The notes below the pieces were generated by a model. It worked only from the letters and a program-made list of their open reading frames with translations, did no database searches and was not told where the DNA came from. The position numbers and the translations under genes are program-made. This document shows, in pieces, positions 22,268-31,705 of a stretch of DNA of 64,000 nt. The first letter of the stretch is position 1; each line of letters opens with the position of its first letter. The stretch is from Promicromonospora sp. Populi (GTDB lineage Bacteria; Actinomycetota; Actinomycetes; Actinomycetales; Cellulomonadaceae). Location of the stretch: assembly GCF_041081105.1 (NCBI RefSeq), contig NZ_CP163528.1, positions 5,160,925 through 5,224,924 on the forward strand, in the 5' to 3' direction.

Positions 22268-22386
22268 CCCGCCCAATCGGGCCGGGACACGCCGGTAGGG
22301 CGCGGCGGCGACAAGCGGGCCACTTTCCGGGAGGCTGGGACGCGCCAGATGTTCACCACGGACACCTGGGACCGAGATGGAGCGTC

Positions 22387-23568
22387 ATGGCCCGCTTGCC
22401 GCAACCCCCGGGCACCCTGCCCCGACAGCCGAGAGCGCGCAAGCAGCGTGCGACTCACGACCCGGCCGTGCGTCCGCAGCGCACCGCCGGCGCTCGCGGC
22501 GGGGTCCGGAGGGCACCGGCGGTCGGCCTGCCGGTGCAGCCGTTCAGCTACGCCCTGCTCGCCACGCTGGGGGTCGGCGCCGCCCTCGTCCTGCTGGATG
22601 CGCTCGCGGCAGTCGCGACGGTGCTCGTCTACATCGGGGTGGCCCTGTTCCTGGCGCTCTCCCTGGATCCGGGGATCCGGTTCCTGACCGGGCGGGGGCT
22701 GGCCCGCTGGACGGCCGCCGTGGTGATGCTCGTCGGGCTTGTGCTGGTGATCGCGCTCTTTGTCATCGCGGTGCTGCCGATCGCCGTCGAGCAGGTCGGG
22801 ATCTTCGGCGAACAGCTCGGTGTTGTGCTCCGCGACCTGCCCGACCAGCCCTGGTACGTCTGGACGACCGAGAACCTGGGCGCCCTCGACCTGAACGGGC
22901 TGCTGTCTTCGCTGACCGGGGTGCTCACCGATCCCAGCCAGCTCTCGGCGATCGCCGGGGGTGTGCTGCAGGTCGGCACCGGGCTGATCAACGGTGTCAC
23001 GGCAGTCATCATCGTCACGGCGCTGTCGATCTACTTCGCCCTCACGCTGCCCAGCATGGTCTCCGCCATGCTGCGGCTGGTGCCGCGGTCCCGGCGGTCG
23101 GTGACCGGATCGCTTCTGACCGAGGTGCTGGACTCCGTGGGCCGGTACGTCGCCGGGCAGCTGCTCCTGGCGACCTTCAACGCTACGTTCACCCTGCTGG
23201 TGACGATGATCGTGGGTGGCCCCGCTCCGATCCTGCTGGCCGTCATCTCGTTCATCGCGGCGCTCATCCCCGTGGTCGGGGCGGTGATCGGCTCCACGAT
23301 CGCGGTGCTCGCCACGCTGACGGTGACCCCGGTCGGTGCGCTCGTCGCCGCGATCGCCCTGCTCGTCTACATGCAGGTTGAGGCGTACATCCTGTCGCCC
23401 CGCGTGATGAGCCGCGCCGTGGCGATACCCGGCGCGCTCGTCATCGTCGCGGCCCTGGCCGGAGCGGCGCTCGGCGGGGTGCTCGGTGCGCTGGTCGCCG
23501 TCCCGGTCGCGGCGGCGGGCCTGCTCATCATCAACCGTGTGGTGATCCCCCTCCAGGAGACCCGCTGA
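22387..23568 (+). CDS. AI-2E family transporter
   Basis: A 393-residue membrane protein with a basic N-terminal arm and about eight helices. It has the typical layout of the AI-2E/PerM family, with the conserved ISFIAALIPVVGAVIGS motif near residues 290-310 and a PVAAAGLL end. Family members have been assigned to autoinducer-2 export or Na+/H+ exchange; neither can be claimed here. No partner genes are nearby. Confidence 0.87.
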   Translation: MARLPQPPGTLPRQPRARKQRATHDPAVRPQRTAGARGGVRRAPAVGLPVQPFSYALLATLGVGAALVLLDALAAVATVLVYIGVALFLALSLDPGIRFLTGRGLARWTAAVVMLVGLVLVIALFVIAVLPIAVEQVGIFGEQLGVVLRDLPDQPWYVWTTENLGALDLNGLLSSLTGVLTDPSQLSAIAGGVLQVGTGLINGVTAVIIVTALSIYFALTLPSMVSAMLRLVPRSRRSVTGSLLTEVLDSVGRYVAGQLLLATFNATFTLLVTMIVGGPAPILLAVISFIAALIPVVGAVIGSTIAVLATLTVTPVGALVAAIALLVYMQVEAYILSPRVMSRAVAIPGALVIVAALAGAALGGVLGALVAVPVAAAGLLIINRVVIPLQETR

Positions 23569-23588
23569 CCTTCGGATAGGTTGACGCC

Positions 23589-24023
23589 ATGGCGACGGTC
23601 AGGCAGGTCCAGGTCACCTTCGACTGCGCATCACCCGAGCGGGTCGCTCGGTTCTGGTGCGAGGTGCTGGGGTACGTGGCGCCCTCGCCGCCGGAGGGCT
23701 TCGCCACCTGGGACGACTACAACCTCTCGCTGCCGCCCGAGAAGCGGGACACGTGGTTCGGCGCCAGCGATCCCACCGGTGTGGGCCCGCGGCTGTACTT
23801 CCAGCGTGTCCCCGAGGGCAAGGTCGTCAAGAACCGGGTGCACCTCGACGTGCGGGTCGCCACCGGGCTCGTGGGCGAGGAGCGGCTCGCCGTGCTCGAG
23901 GCCGAGTGCACCCGGCTGGTCGCGCTCGGCGCGGTGCGCGGGCTGCTGCTGCTCGCCGACGGGGAGAACGAGTCGTGCCAGAACATGCAGGACGTCGAGG
24001 GCAACGAGTTCTGCCTCGACTGA
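23589..24023 (+). CDS. VOC-superfamily (glyoxalase-like) protein
   Basis: The 144-residue protein starts with QVTFDCASPERVARFWCEVL, the usual first beta-alpha unit of actinobacterial VOC proteins, and ends with QNMQDVEGNEFCLD, which supplies the last metal-binding carboxylate in many members. A single module implies a dimer. TAGGTT (23577-23582) is 6 nt before the ATG, indicating a leaderless message. The substrate is unknown. Confidence 0.85.
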   Translation: MATVRQVQVTFDCASPERVARFWCEVLGYVAPSPPEGFATWDDYNLSLPPEKRDTWFGASDPTGVGPRLYFQRVPEGKVVKNRVHLDVRVATGLVGEERLAVLEAECTRLVALGAVRGLLLLADGENESCQNMQDVEGNEFCLD

Positions 24024-24034
24024 GGCCGACGGCG

Positions 24035-24724
24035 CTACGCCGTCGCCGTCTGCCGGCCGACCATCTCCGCGATCCACGCCGGCGCGTACGGCGAGGTGCA
24101 GCCCGGCGAGGCGGGGTAGTCGATCAGGACCTCTAGGTCCTCGCCGATACCGACCGCCCGCGCGCGCCGGTCGGGGTGGTTGATCCCGATGAACGCGAGG
24201 CAGCTGTTCATCGCCCACTGCTTGTTCTCGGGTGCGCTCTTCATCTCCCGCTCGATCGTGTCGAGCAGCGCGTCGACGTCGACGTCGTCGGGCGCCTTGA
24301 CGACCTTGTCGCCGTGCAGGGTCCAGCCGGCGCGGCCGACCAGGTCGCCGTCGTCGTCGGCCCAGCGCTCCCGGAACTGCTCGCCGTGCTTGCCAGGCTT
24401 GACCACGTTGACGATGAACCAGTCCAGGAGCTTGGGCGAGCGGATCTCGCGGATCATCGTGTCGATCTGCGCCGGCGTGAAGGACCGGGGGCGGCAGACC
24501 AGCGTGGCGAGCAGGCGCGCGGCGGTGTCGCCGGTCTCCCACAGCTCGATCGCGAGCTCCTGCTGCTTCTTCAGGCGCTTCGCGACGGCGCGCAGCTGCG
24601 TGAGGTTGACGCCGTGGTCGTCGCCGTTGCGCTCGTTCACCACGCGGAACTTCGGGTTCTCGAGCGCGGCCAGCTCCCGCAGGACGTCGTCGAGCTGCGC
24701 TGAGTGAGGAGTGGAGTCAGGCAT
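24035..24724 (-). CDS. AlkD-like DNA alkylation repair protein
   Basis: The 229-residue alpha-helical protein resembles the HEAT-like-repeat DNA alkylation repair family. The N-terminal half has an LRAVAKRLKKQQELAIELWE segment and a MIREIRSPKLLDWFIVNVV repeat, and the C-terminal half NKQWAMNSCLAFIGINHPD. AlkD glycosylases flip out alkylated purines; this one has not been tested. ATG 24724 is preferred over more distant in-frame starts because GGGAGGACC immediately precedes it. Confidence 0.75.
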   Translation of the reverse strand: MPDSTPHSAQLDDVLRELAALENPKFRVVNERNGDDHGVNLTQLRAVAKRLKKQQELAIELWETGDTAARLLATLVCRPRSFTPAQIDTMIREIRSPKLLDWFIVNVVKPGKHGEQFRERWADDDGDLVGRAGWTLHGDKVVKAPDDVDVDALLDTIEREMKSAPENKQWAMNSCLAFIGINHPDRRARAVGIGEDLEVLIDYPASPGCTSPYAPAWIAEMVGRQTATA

Positions 24725-24822
24725 GGTCCTCCCAGGGTAGAGCGTCACTTCGTGCCCGTGCTGTGACTCCAGTTGGGTTGACCCGTGAATAACTTTCCGA
24801 GTACAACTTACCCGAGCCACCC

Positions 24823-24852
24823 GGCCCGCCCCGACAAGGCCCGCCCCGACAA
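24823..24852 (+). repeat. Tandem 15-bp duplication in the ABC operon leader
   Basis: GGCCCGCCCCGACAA occurs twice head to tail (24823-24837, 24838-24852), between the divergent alkylation-repair gene and the sugar ABC permease. An AT-richer stretch with AACTTTCCGAGT (24790-24801) just upstream could hold an operator or promoter, but no clear dyad is present. Confidence 0.7.
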
Positions 24853-24890
24853 AGCAAGACCAGATCGCAATGACGCGACAGGAGAGACAC

Positions 24891-25826
24891 ATGGCAGTCA
24901 TCACCGGTGCGGCCCCAGTGGCGGCTCAAGGCCGATCGAGCGGATCGCGCCGCCCCCGCCGCTACGGGGACCTGCGCAGTGCCCTGATCTTCCTGATCCC
25001 CGCGACGATCGGGTTCGTCACCTTCTATCTGGTGCCGGCGGTGCGCGGGGCGTGGTTCTCGCTCACCGAGTACTCGGTGCTCACCCCGCCCGTGTACGTG
25101 GGGCTGGACAACTACGAGCGCATGGTGCAGGACCCGCTGTTCTGGAACGCGATGAAGGTCACCACGTACTACGTGCTGATGAACATCGGTCTCCAGACCG
25201 TGCTCGCGATCGCGATCGCCGTACTCATGCAGCGGCTCACCCGCTCGACGATCATTCGCGGCGCGGTGCTGCTGCCGTACTTCGTCGCGAACGTCGTCGT
25301 CGCCCTGGCCTGGTTCTTCATGCTCGACTTCCAGATGGGCATCGTGAACGTGCTGCTGGACCGGATCGGCATGGAGCCGCAGGCATTCTTCGGCGACCCG
25401 GCCCTCGGCCTGCCGACCATCGCGCTGATCAACGTGTGGCGGCACATGGGGTACACGGCGCTGCTGATCTTCGCCGGGCTGCAGATGATCGACCGCCAGG
25501 TGTACGAGGCGGCGGAGATCGACGGCGCCGGTCCGTGGCGGCAGTTCTGGTCGGTCACGCTGCCGCTGCTGCGGCCCGTGCTCGCCCTCGTCCTGGTGGT
25601 CACGGTCACGGGGTCGTTCCAGATCTTCGACACGGTGGCAGTGACGACCGACGGTGGGCCGATCGACGCGACCCGGGTCGTCTACCTGTACATCTACACC
25701 CTCGCGTTCGGACAGCTCGACTTCGGGTACGCCTCGGCCATCTCCGTCGTGCTCTTCCTCGTCCTGCTCGGTGTGGCGCTCCTGCAGCTGCGCTTGATGC
25801 GGGCGAACGACTCCGACACCAACTGA
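24891..25826 (+). CDS. Carbohydrate ABC transporter permease, MalF type
   Basis: A 311-residue inner-membrane permease of the CUT1 class with six predicted helices. The cytoplasmic EAA loop is EAAEIDGAGPWRQFWSVTLP (about residues 205-224), the docking site for the ATPase. ATG 24891 follows AGGAGA at 5 nt; an upstream ATG at 24870 precedes that site and is rejected. It is the first gene of a three-gene operon with the MalG-type permease and the binding protein. No ATPase gene is nearby, so a shared MsmX/MsiK-like ATPase is probably used. Confidence 0.9.
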   Translation: MAVITGAAPVAAQGRSSGSRRPRRYGDLRSALIFLIPATIGFVTFYLVPAVRGAWFSLTEYSVLTPPVYVGLDNYERMVQDPLFWNAMKVTTYYVLMNIGLQTVLAIAIAVLMQRLTRSTIIRGAVLLPYFVANVVVALAWFFMLDFQMGIVNVLLDRIGMEPQAFFGDPALGLPTIALINVWRHMGYTALLIFAGLQMIDRQVYEAAEIDGAGPWRQFWSVTLPLLRPVLALVLVVTVTGSFQIFDTVAVTTDGGPIDATRVVYLYIYTLAFGQLDFGYASAISVVLFLVLLGVALLQLRLMRANDSDTN

Positions 25827-25850
25827 CCCATGCCAACAGAAGGAGGGACC

Positions 25851-26819
25851 ATGTCGACGACGACCGCGCCCACCGCCCCGCCCCCTACTCCGCCCTCCAC
25901 CCCGGCGTCGGCCGAGGTGCACCGGAGACCCGCCCCCAGGTCGCGGTGGCCCCGCTGGGGCACCGTGCTCGGCTGGGTCACGATGATCGTGATCCTGCTC
26001 ATCACGCTCTTCCCGTTCTACTGGATGCTGCGCACGGCGTTCTCCACGAACTCCGAGCTCGCCGCCCAGGCGGCGAACCTCGCCCCCGCCGGCTTCACGC
26101 TCGACGCGTTCCGGCGCGTGTTCGGCCTCACCACGGTGGAGGAGTCCCTGGCCCAGGGCGGGGCCGGCGGGCAGATCAACTTCTGGCTTTACCTGCGCAA
26201 CTCCGTGATCATGTCCACCGCGATCACCGTGGGGCAGGTGTTCTTCTCGGCGATGGCGGCGTACGCGTTCGCCCGGCTGCGCTGGCCCGGTCGCGACGTC
26301 GTGTTCGCCATCTTCCTGTCGGCGCTCATGGTGCCCGGCATCTTCACCGCGATCCCGAACTTCGTGCTCATCAAGGAGCTCGGCCTGCTCAACACGTTCC
26401 CCGGGCTGGTGCTACCGACCTTCTTCATGACGCCGTTCGCCATCTTCTTCCTGCGGCAGTTCTTCCTCGGCATCCCGCGGGAGATCGAGGAAGCCGCGAT
26501 GATCGACGGCGCGAGCCGGGCGCGACTGTTCCTGCGGATCATCCTCCCGATGAGCTCCGCCCCCATCGCCACGCTCGCGGTACTCACCTACATCCAGGCC
26601 TGGAACGAGTACTTCTGGCCCCTGCTCGTGGGGCAGGAGGACAACGTGCGGGTGCTCACCGTGGCGCTCGGCATCTTCCGCTCCCAGACGCCGCAGGGCG
26701 GCCCGGACTGGGCCGGGCTGATGGCGGCGACCCTGGTCGCGGCCCTGCCCATCGTGCTGCTGTTCGTCGCGCTCGGCCGGCGGATCGTTAACTCCATCGG
26801 CTTCACCGGAATCAAGTGA
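25851..26819 (+). CDS. Carbohydrate ABC transporter permease, MalG type
   Basis: This 322-residue CUT1 permease has a Pro/Thr-rich cytoplasmic start, six membrane helices and the EAA loop EEAAMIDGASRARLFLRIIL (about residues 211-230). The C-terminal INSIGFTGIK is the usual ending of this family. ATG 25851 has GAAGGAGG 5 nt upstream; the in-frame ATG at 25830 lies before that site. It is the second gene of the operon. Confidence 0.9.
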   Translation: MSTTTAPTAPPPTPPSTPASAEVHRRPAPRSRWPRWGTVLGWVTMIVILLITLFPFYWMLRTAFSTNSELAAQAANLAPAGFTLDAFRRVFGLTTVEESLAQGGAGGQINFWLYLRNSVIMSTAITVGQVFFSAMAAYAFARLRWPGRDVVFAIFLSALMVPGIFTAIPNFVLIKELGLLNTFPGLVLPTFFMTPFAIFFLRQFFLGIPREIEEAAMIDGASRARLFLRIILPMSSAPIATLAVLTYIQAWNEYFWPLLVGQEDNVRVLTVALGIFRSQTPQGGPDWAGLMAATLVAALPIVLLFVALGRRIVNSIGFTGIK

Positions 26820-26830
26820 GGACATCGACG

Positions 26831-28204
26831 ATGACGACGACGACAAGCAGAGGCAGCCGCAGGACCAGGCGCACCGTCGCCGGGCTCGCGGCCGCCGTCG
26901 CCCTTGGTGTGGCCGGCTGCGCGGGCACACCCGTCGCCGCCACGGACGGCACGGTGAACCTCACGTACTGGATGTGGGACGCCAACCAGCTCCCGGGCTA
27001 CCAGGCGTGCGCCACCGACTTCGAGGCCGCCAACCCCGGCATCTCGATCAGCGTCGAGCAGTACGGCTGGGCCGACTACTGGACCCAGCTCACCGCCACG
27101 ATGGTCGCCGAGAGTGCGCCTGACGTGTTCGTGGACCACACCCAGCAGTTCGGCAAGTTCGCAGACCTCGACCAGATCCTCGACATCTCCGACCAGGTCG
27201 CCGCCTCCGACCTCGACCTGTCCAGCTATCAGGACGGCCTCGTGGACCTGTGGCGCGGCCAGGAGGGCGGCCTGTACGGCATGCCGAAGGACTGGGACAC
27301 GGTGGGCCTGTTCTTCAACGCGGACATGGTCGCCGACGCCGGATACGCCCCCGAGGACCTGTGGGAGCTGGAGTGGAATCCCGAGGACGGCGGCACCTTC
27401 GAGGAGTTCGTCGCCCACATGACGGTGGACGCCAACGGTGTGCGCGGTGACGAGCCCGGTTTCGACAAGGACGACGTCGCGGTCTACGGGATGGGCTACA
27501 ACGAGTCCGGCGGCGGGTACGGCCAGGCCCAGTGGGCGCCGTTCGCGCTGAGCAACGGCTGGTCGTACTCCGACCAGAACCCGTGGCCCACCGAGTTCCG
27601 GTACGACGACCCGGCCCTGATCGAGACGATCACCTGGTACCGGTCCCTCATCGAGAAGGGCTACATGCCGTCGCTGGCGATCGCGACGTCGGGCGTCGGC
27701 GCCCAGGCATCGCTCGGCTCGGGGTTGTACGCCTCCCTGGTCGAGGGCTCGTGGAACGCCCGGTCGATCAGCGAGCTCGGCGGGGCCACCTTCCAGGTGG
27801 CACCGACCCCGATCGGGCCGACGGGGGAGCGGGGCACGGTCTTCAACGGGCTGTCGGACGCGATCTACGCCGGCACCCCGCACCCCGAGGAGGCGTGGGC
27901 CTGGGTCGAGTACCTGGCCGGCGCCGACTGCCAGCTCCGGGTGGCGGAGGAAGCCCGGGTCTTCCCTGCGAACAAGGAGGCCACCGAACGTGCGGTGGAG
28001 GCCTTCCAGGAGCTCGGCGTGGACGCCGATGCCTTCTTCGTGCAGGTGAGAGAAGGCACGACGACGCTGTCCCCGGTCACCGACCGGTGGGCGGAGCTGG
28101 GGACGATCATGGTGCCCGCCATGGACTCGGTGCTGTCCTTCCAGACCGAGCCGGACAGCTTCGTGGCCGCCAACGAGCGCGTAAATCAGATGCTCGACCA
28201 GTAG
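26831..28204 (+). CDS. Sugar ABC transporter substrate-binding lipoprotein
   Basis: A 457-residue extracellular binding protein of the SBP_bac_1 family. The leader ends in VAGC (lipid-attached Cys about 28) and the mature part begins with the strand VNLTYWMWDANQLPGYQA. YGMPKDWDTVGLFFNADMV is typical of oligosaccharide binders. ATG 26831 has GAGGA upstream. Unusually the binding protein is the last gene of its operon, after both permeases. The ligand cannot be named; a GH125 mannosidase 2 kb downstream hints at mannose-containing glycans, which is only a suggestion. Confidence 0.9.
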   Translation: MTTTTSRGSRRTRRTVAGLAAAVALGVAGCAGTPVAATDGTVNLTYWMWDANQLPGYQACATDFEAANPGISISVEQYGWADYWTQLTATMVAESAPDVFVDHTQQFGKFADLDQILDISDQVAASDLDLSSYQDGLVDLWRGQEGGLYGMPKDWDTVGLFFNADMVADAGYAPEDLWELEWNPEDGGTFEEFVAHMTVDANGVRGDEPGFDKDDVAVYGMGYNESGGGYGQAQWAPFALSNGWSYSDQNPWPTEFRYDDPALIETITWYRSLIEKGYMPSLAIATSGVGAQASLGSGLYASLVEGSWNARSISELGGATFQVAPTPIGPTGERGTVFNGLSDAIYAGTPHPEEAWAWVEYLAGADCQLRVAEEARVFPANKEATERAVEAFQELGVDADAFFVQVREGTTTLSPVTDRWAELGTIMVPAMDSVLSFQTEPDSFVAANERVNQMLDQ

Positions 28205-28208
28205 CCGC

Positions 28209-28249
28209 GCCGGGCCGGCGATCAGCGTCAGGCGGATCGCCGGCCGGGC
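28209..28249 (+). terminator. Terminator hairpin after the ABC operon
   Basis: Two 15-nt arms (28209-28223 and 28235-28249) pair with a single mismatch around an 11-nt loop, starting 5 nt after the stop codon of the binding protein. No T tract follows, as is common in high-GC actinobacteria. Confidence 0.65.
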
Positions 28250-28326
28250 TCCATCATGGGGGCACTACAAGTACCCCGGACGTCAGTGCCTTCCACAGCG
28301 ACCGGGTCGGGGATTGACTTTCGGAT

Positions 28327-29370
28327 GTGCTTACAGTCAATGCTTACGCCGCCCTGTCCGCTACCGAACCGCTTGCGCCGACCACCATCGAGCGCCGTGA
28401 CGTGGGTCCGAAGGACGTACTGATCGAGATCCGGTACGCCGGGGTGTGCCACTCCGACATCCACGCCGTGCGCGGCGAATGGGGTCAGCTCACCTACCCG
28501 CAAGTGGTCGGGCACGAGATCGCCGGGATCGTCGCCGAGGTCGGGTCCGAGGTCACGCGGTACGCCGTCGGCGACCGGGTCGGCGTCGGCTGCATGGTGA
28601 ACTCCTGCCGCAAGTGCGAGAACTGCCTGGCCGGCCTGGAGAACTACTGCCTCGCGGGCTTCACGGCTACGTACACCGGCCTCGACCGGGACGGCACGAT
28701 CACGCAGGGCGGCTACTCCACGCACGTGGTGGTCGTCGAGGACTTCGTGCTGCGGATCCCGGACGCGATCTCGCTGGAGAAGGCAGCGCCGCTGCTGTGC
28801 GCGGGGATCACCACCTACTCCCCGCTGGCGCACTGGAACGCGGGGCCCGGCAAGAAGGTCGCCGTCGTCGGACTGGGTGGCCTTGGCCACCTCGCCGTCA
28901 AGGTCGCGCACGCCATGGGTGCCGAGGTGACCGTGCTCTCGCGGACGCTCGCCAAGCAGGACGACGGTCTGGCCTTCGGCGCCGCCGACTACCGTGCGAC
29001 GGCCGACCCGGACACCTTCACGGAGCTGGCGAACACGTTCGACCTGATCATCAACACCGTGTCCGCGAACATCGATGTCGACGCCTACCTCTCGCTGCTG
29101 CGCCTGGACGGCACGCTGGTCAGCGTGGGCGCGGCCCCCGAACCGCTGCCGGTATCGGTGGTCTCCCTGGTCGGCAACCGGCGCTCCTTCACCGGGTCGA
29201 CCATCGGCTCGATCAGCGAGACCCAGGAGATGCTCGACTTCTGCGCCGAGCACTCGATCGTGCCGGAGACCGAGCTGATCGCCGCCAAGGAGATCAACGA
29301 GGCCTTCGACCGGGTGCTGAGCTCCGACGTGCGCTACCGGTTCGTGATCGACATCGCGACGCTGGCCTGA
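28327..29370 (+). CDS. NAD(P)-dependent alcohol dehydrogenase, CAD/YahK type
   Basis: The 347-residue zinc enzyme has [15 protein letters not shown] with the catalytic cysteine, [12 protein letters not shown], the structural zinc lobe [15 protein letters not shown] and the nucleotide motif [13 protein letters not shown]. This is the cinnamyl-alcohol-dehydrogenase-like group that reduces a wide range of aldehydes with NADPH (E. coli YahK, yeast Adh6). The GTG at 28327 is used; no ribosome binding site is evident. Confidence 0.9.
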   Translation: MLTVNAYAALSATEPLAPTTIERRDVGPKDVLIEIRYAGVCHSDIHAVRGEWGQLTYPQVVGHEIAGIVAEVGSEVTRYAVGDRVGVGCMVNSCRKCENCLAGLENYCLAGFTATYTGLDRDGTITQGGYSTHVVVVEDFVLRIPDAISLEKAAPLLCAGITTYSPLAHWNAGPGKKVAVVGLGGLGHLAVKVAHAMGAEVTVLSRTLAKQDDGLAFGAADYRATADPDTFTELANTFDLIINTVSANIDVDAYLSLLRLDGTLVSVGAAPEPLPVSVVSLVGNRRSFTGSTIGSISETQEMLDFCAEHSIVPETELIAAKEINEAFDRVLSSDVRYRFVIDIATLA

Positions 29371-29399
29371 CCAACGTCGCCCCCGGCGGCCCGGTCGCC

Positions 29400-29416
29400 A
29401 TGTCAGGCTATGACAT
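29400..29416. promoter_or_regulatory. Dyad upstream of the LLM oxidoreductase promoter
   Basis: ATGTCA (29400-29405) and TGACAT (29411-29416) are perfectly inverted around 5 nt, 13 bp upstream of the probable -35 box of the next gene. It is a candidate operator. Confidence 0.4.
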
Positions 29417-29428
29417 TGTCGTCGGGGG

Positions 29429-29457
29429 GTGACAAGTACCGGTCGGATCCATAGGCT
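29429..29457 (+). promoter_or_regulatory. Promoter of the LLM oxidoreductase gene (leaderless)
   Basis: GTGACA (29429-29434) and TAGGCT (29452-29457) are separated by 17 nt, and the ATG at 29465 follows after 7 nt. This fits a housekeeping-sigma promoter giving an mRNA that starts at or very near the start codon. Confidence 0.6.
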
Positions 29458-29464
29458 CGGGGGT

Positions 29465-30346
29465 ATGGATCTTGGGCTGCACTACTTCACCTTTACCCAC
29501 CCGGAGTGGGAGACCACTCTGGCCGATCGGCTCACCGAGACCGCGCAGATCGCCGACGAGGGCGGCGTCAACCTGCTGACGGTCATGGACCACTGGTTCC
29601 AGATGCTCCAGGCGGGCGGCCCGCACGAGCCGATGCTGGAGGGGTACACCTCGCTCGGGTACCTCGCCGGCGTGACCAAGAACGTGCGGCTGAGCCTGCT
29701 CGTCACGGGTGTCACCTACCGGCACCCCGGCCTGCTGGCCAAGACGGTCTCCACGCTGGACGTGCTCTCGCGCGGCCGCGCGCTGCTGGGGATCGGGGCG
29801 GCCTGGTACGACCGGGAGCACGCCGGCCTCGGCGTGCCGTTCCCGCCGACGGCGGAGCGGTTCGAGCGCCTGGAGGAGACCCTGCAGATCGTCCGGCAGA
29901 TGTGGTCGGACAACGACGGCGCGTTCGAGGGCAAGCACTACCAGCTCGCGGAGACGATCAACCTGCCGCAGCCGCCGCGCGGCACCGTCCCGGTCCTGGT
30001 CGGCGGGGGCGGGGAACGCAAGACGCTGCGTCTGGTCGCCGAGTACGCGCAGGCCTGCAACCTGTTCGGCGCCCCGGGCGACGAGGCGCTGGAGAACGTG
30101 CGGCACAAGCTGGAGGTGCTGCGCGAGCACTGCGACCGCCTCGGCACCGACTACGACGCCATCGAGAAGACGATGATCTACCAGGGCGACGCGACCGGTG
30201 ATGTCGACGCGTTCCTGAAGGACATGGAGCGGTACAAGGCCCTCGGCATCAGCCTCGTCAACCAGATGCCCACGCCCTACCAGAACCCGGTGCCGTGGGC
30301 CACGGGGCTCGTCGAGAAGGTCGTGCCGCGCCTGAACGAGGTCTGA
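29465..30346 (+). CDS. LLM-class F420-dependent oxidoreductase
   Basis: A 293-residue TIM-barrel protein of the luciferase-like monooxygenase family. MDLGLHYFTFTHP opens the first strand, TLDVLSRGRALLGIGAAWYD is the family hallmark, and PVLVGGGGERKTLRLVAEYA is the later phosphate-side motif. The subgroup is annotated as F420-dependent; the substrate is unknown. ATG 29465 is chosen over an in-frame start at 29429 that would overlap the promoter. Confidence 0.88.
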   Translation: MDLGLHYFTFTHPEWETTLADRLTETAQIADEGGVNLLTVMDHWFQMLQAGGPHEPMLEGYTSLGYLAGVTKNVRLSLLVTGVTYRHPGLLAKTVSTLDVLSRGRALLGIGAAWYDREHAGLGVPFPPTAERFERLEETLQIVRQMWSDNDGAFEGKHYQLAETINLPQPPRGTVPVLVGGGGERKTLRLVAEYAQACNLFGAPGDEALENVRHKLEVLREHCDRLGTDYDAIEKTMIYQGDATGDVDAFLKDMERYKALGISLVNQMPTPYQNPVPWATGLVEKVVPRLNEV

Positions 30347-30353
30347 CGCGGGT

Positions 30354-30383
30354 GGCTCCGGTAGGGCCTAGCCCTCCGGAGCC
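30354..30383. terminator. Bidirectional terminator hairpin
   Basis: GGCTCCGG-T-AGGG (30354-30366) pairs with CCCTCCGGAGCC (30372-30383) around a 5-nt loop, with one bulged T. It lies between the stop of the LLM gene and the stop of the convergent mannosidase gene, overlapping the latter's last codons. Confidence 0.65.
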
Positions 30384-31669
30384 GCCTCGTCCGCCACAAC
30401 GAGGGCGAGCTCGCAGAACATCGAGTCCGCCCACGAGAACCACGGCCGGGAGAAGGCCGTCGGGTCCGAGGCGTCGAACGACTCGTGCATGCGCCCCGTG
30501 CCTCCGTCGGCCCGGGCCAGGAGGTCCAGGGTGCGGACCCGGTCCTCGGGCGTGCCGGTGAGCGCTTCGACCACCAGCGCGATCGGCCAGACCCGGCCCG
30601 GCTCGGTGTGCGGGCTGCCCACGCCGTTCGCCGTCGTGCCCGTGAAGTAGTACGGGTTGGCGGGGCTGAGCACAAAATCGCGGGTCGCGCGCCAGACCCC
30701 CTCGTCGTACACGTCGGGGGCGATCAGCGGGAGCGACAGCAGCGACGGCGTGTTCGCGTCGTCCATCAGCAGCGCGCTGCCGAGGCCGTCAACCTCGTAG
30801 GCATAGATGGCGTTCCCGCCGTCGGCGTCGACGACGCCGAACTTCGCGACGCCCGCGACCAGCTCGCCAGAGAGCGCCCGCGCGTCGGCGGCCAGCGCGG
30901 CGTCGTCGAACACCGCGGCGGCGATCTCGCCGATCGCGAGCAGCGCCTGCGCCGCGAACAGGTTCGCCGGGATGTTGTAGCCGTAGGTGCAGGCGTCGTC
31001 GGAGGGGCGGAAAGCGCTCCACGTCATGCCCGTGCGGCCGATCGCGGTGCCGCGGCCGTCCCGCGCCAGCGTCTCGGTGGGGATGTCGATGTCCCGCTGG
31101 AACCGGTACGCGGACGTGTCGTGGTCCTGCTCGACCCGCAGCTGCCGCACGATCGTCCGCAGCACCCGGTGCGCGCGCTCGTCGAACACGTCGGTGCGGC
31201 CCGTCGTGCGCCAGAGCGTGTGCGCGAGCGTGACGGGGTAGGCGAGGCTGTCGATCTCGTACTTCTGCTCCCAGACGTGCGGGTCGTCGCACACGTCGTC
31301 GGGCGCGTAGTGGGCACCCGTGGGCCCGTCGTTGAAGGCGTTCGCGTACGGGTCGTGGTCGAGGCAGGCGAGCTGACGGCGCACGACCGCGGCGACCAGG
31401 TCGGCCAGCGGCGGGCACGAGCCGAGGAACCGCAGGTAGGGCGTGAGCTGGGTGGTGGAGTCCCGCAGCCACATCGCGGGAATGTCGCCGGTGATGACAA
31501 ACGCCGTGCCGTCCGCGCCCATCGTGATGGTGTCCGTGAGGGTGCGCAGCAGCGCCTCCTCGACCATGTCGCCGACGCGGGCGCCCGCTCTGGCGCGTAC
31601 CCGGTCGGCGGCTGCGCGGAGCGTCGTCGCGACGGCGGGGTCGAGGCGGGTGGGGGTCACAGTTGCCAT
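30368..31669 (-). CDS. GH125 family exo-alpha-1,6-mannosidase
   Basis: This 433-residue protein has the (alpha/alpha)6-barrel marks of the metal-independent GH125 family: FVITGDIPAMWLRDSTTQLT near residues 65-85, YEIDSLAYPVTLAHTLW in the middle, LLMDDANTPSLLSLPL in the C-terminal half and NPYYFTGTTANGVGSPHT. No signal peptide is present with the start at 31669, so it acts inside the cell on imported mannosides. The frame is open for 246 nt further upstream, but that part runs antisense through the D-aminoacylase gene. It is divergent from that gene. Confidence 0.88.
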   Translation of the reverse strand: MATVTPTRLDPAVATTLRAAADRVRARAGARVGDMVEEALLRTLTDTITMGADGTAFVITGDIPAMWLRDSTTQLTPYLRFLGSCPPLADLVAAVVRRQLACLDHDPYANAFNDGPTGAHYAPDDVCDDPHVWEQKYEIDSLAYPVTLAHTLWRTTGRTDVFDERAHRVLRTIVRQLRVEQDHDTSAYRFQRDIDIPTETLARDGRGTAIGRTGMTWSAFRPSDDACTYGYNIPANLFAAQALLAIGEIAAAVFDDAALAADARALSGELVAGVAKFGVVDADGGNAIYAYEVDGLGSALLMDDANTPSLLSLPLIAPDVYDEGVWRATRDFVLSPANPYYFTGTTANGVGSPHTEPGRVWPIALVVEALTGTPEDRVRTLDLLARADGGTGRMHESFDASDPTAFSRPWFSWADSMFCELALVVADEAAPEG

Positions 31670-31705
31670 GGGGGTCACGGTAGTCCGCGCTGAGAGGATG
31701 GCCGG

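Noticed and set aside
24790..24815. LacI-type operator before the sugar ABC operon
   Set aside because: The AT-rich stretch has repeated AACTT but no convincing dyad, and no regulator gene is adjacent.
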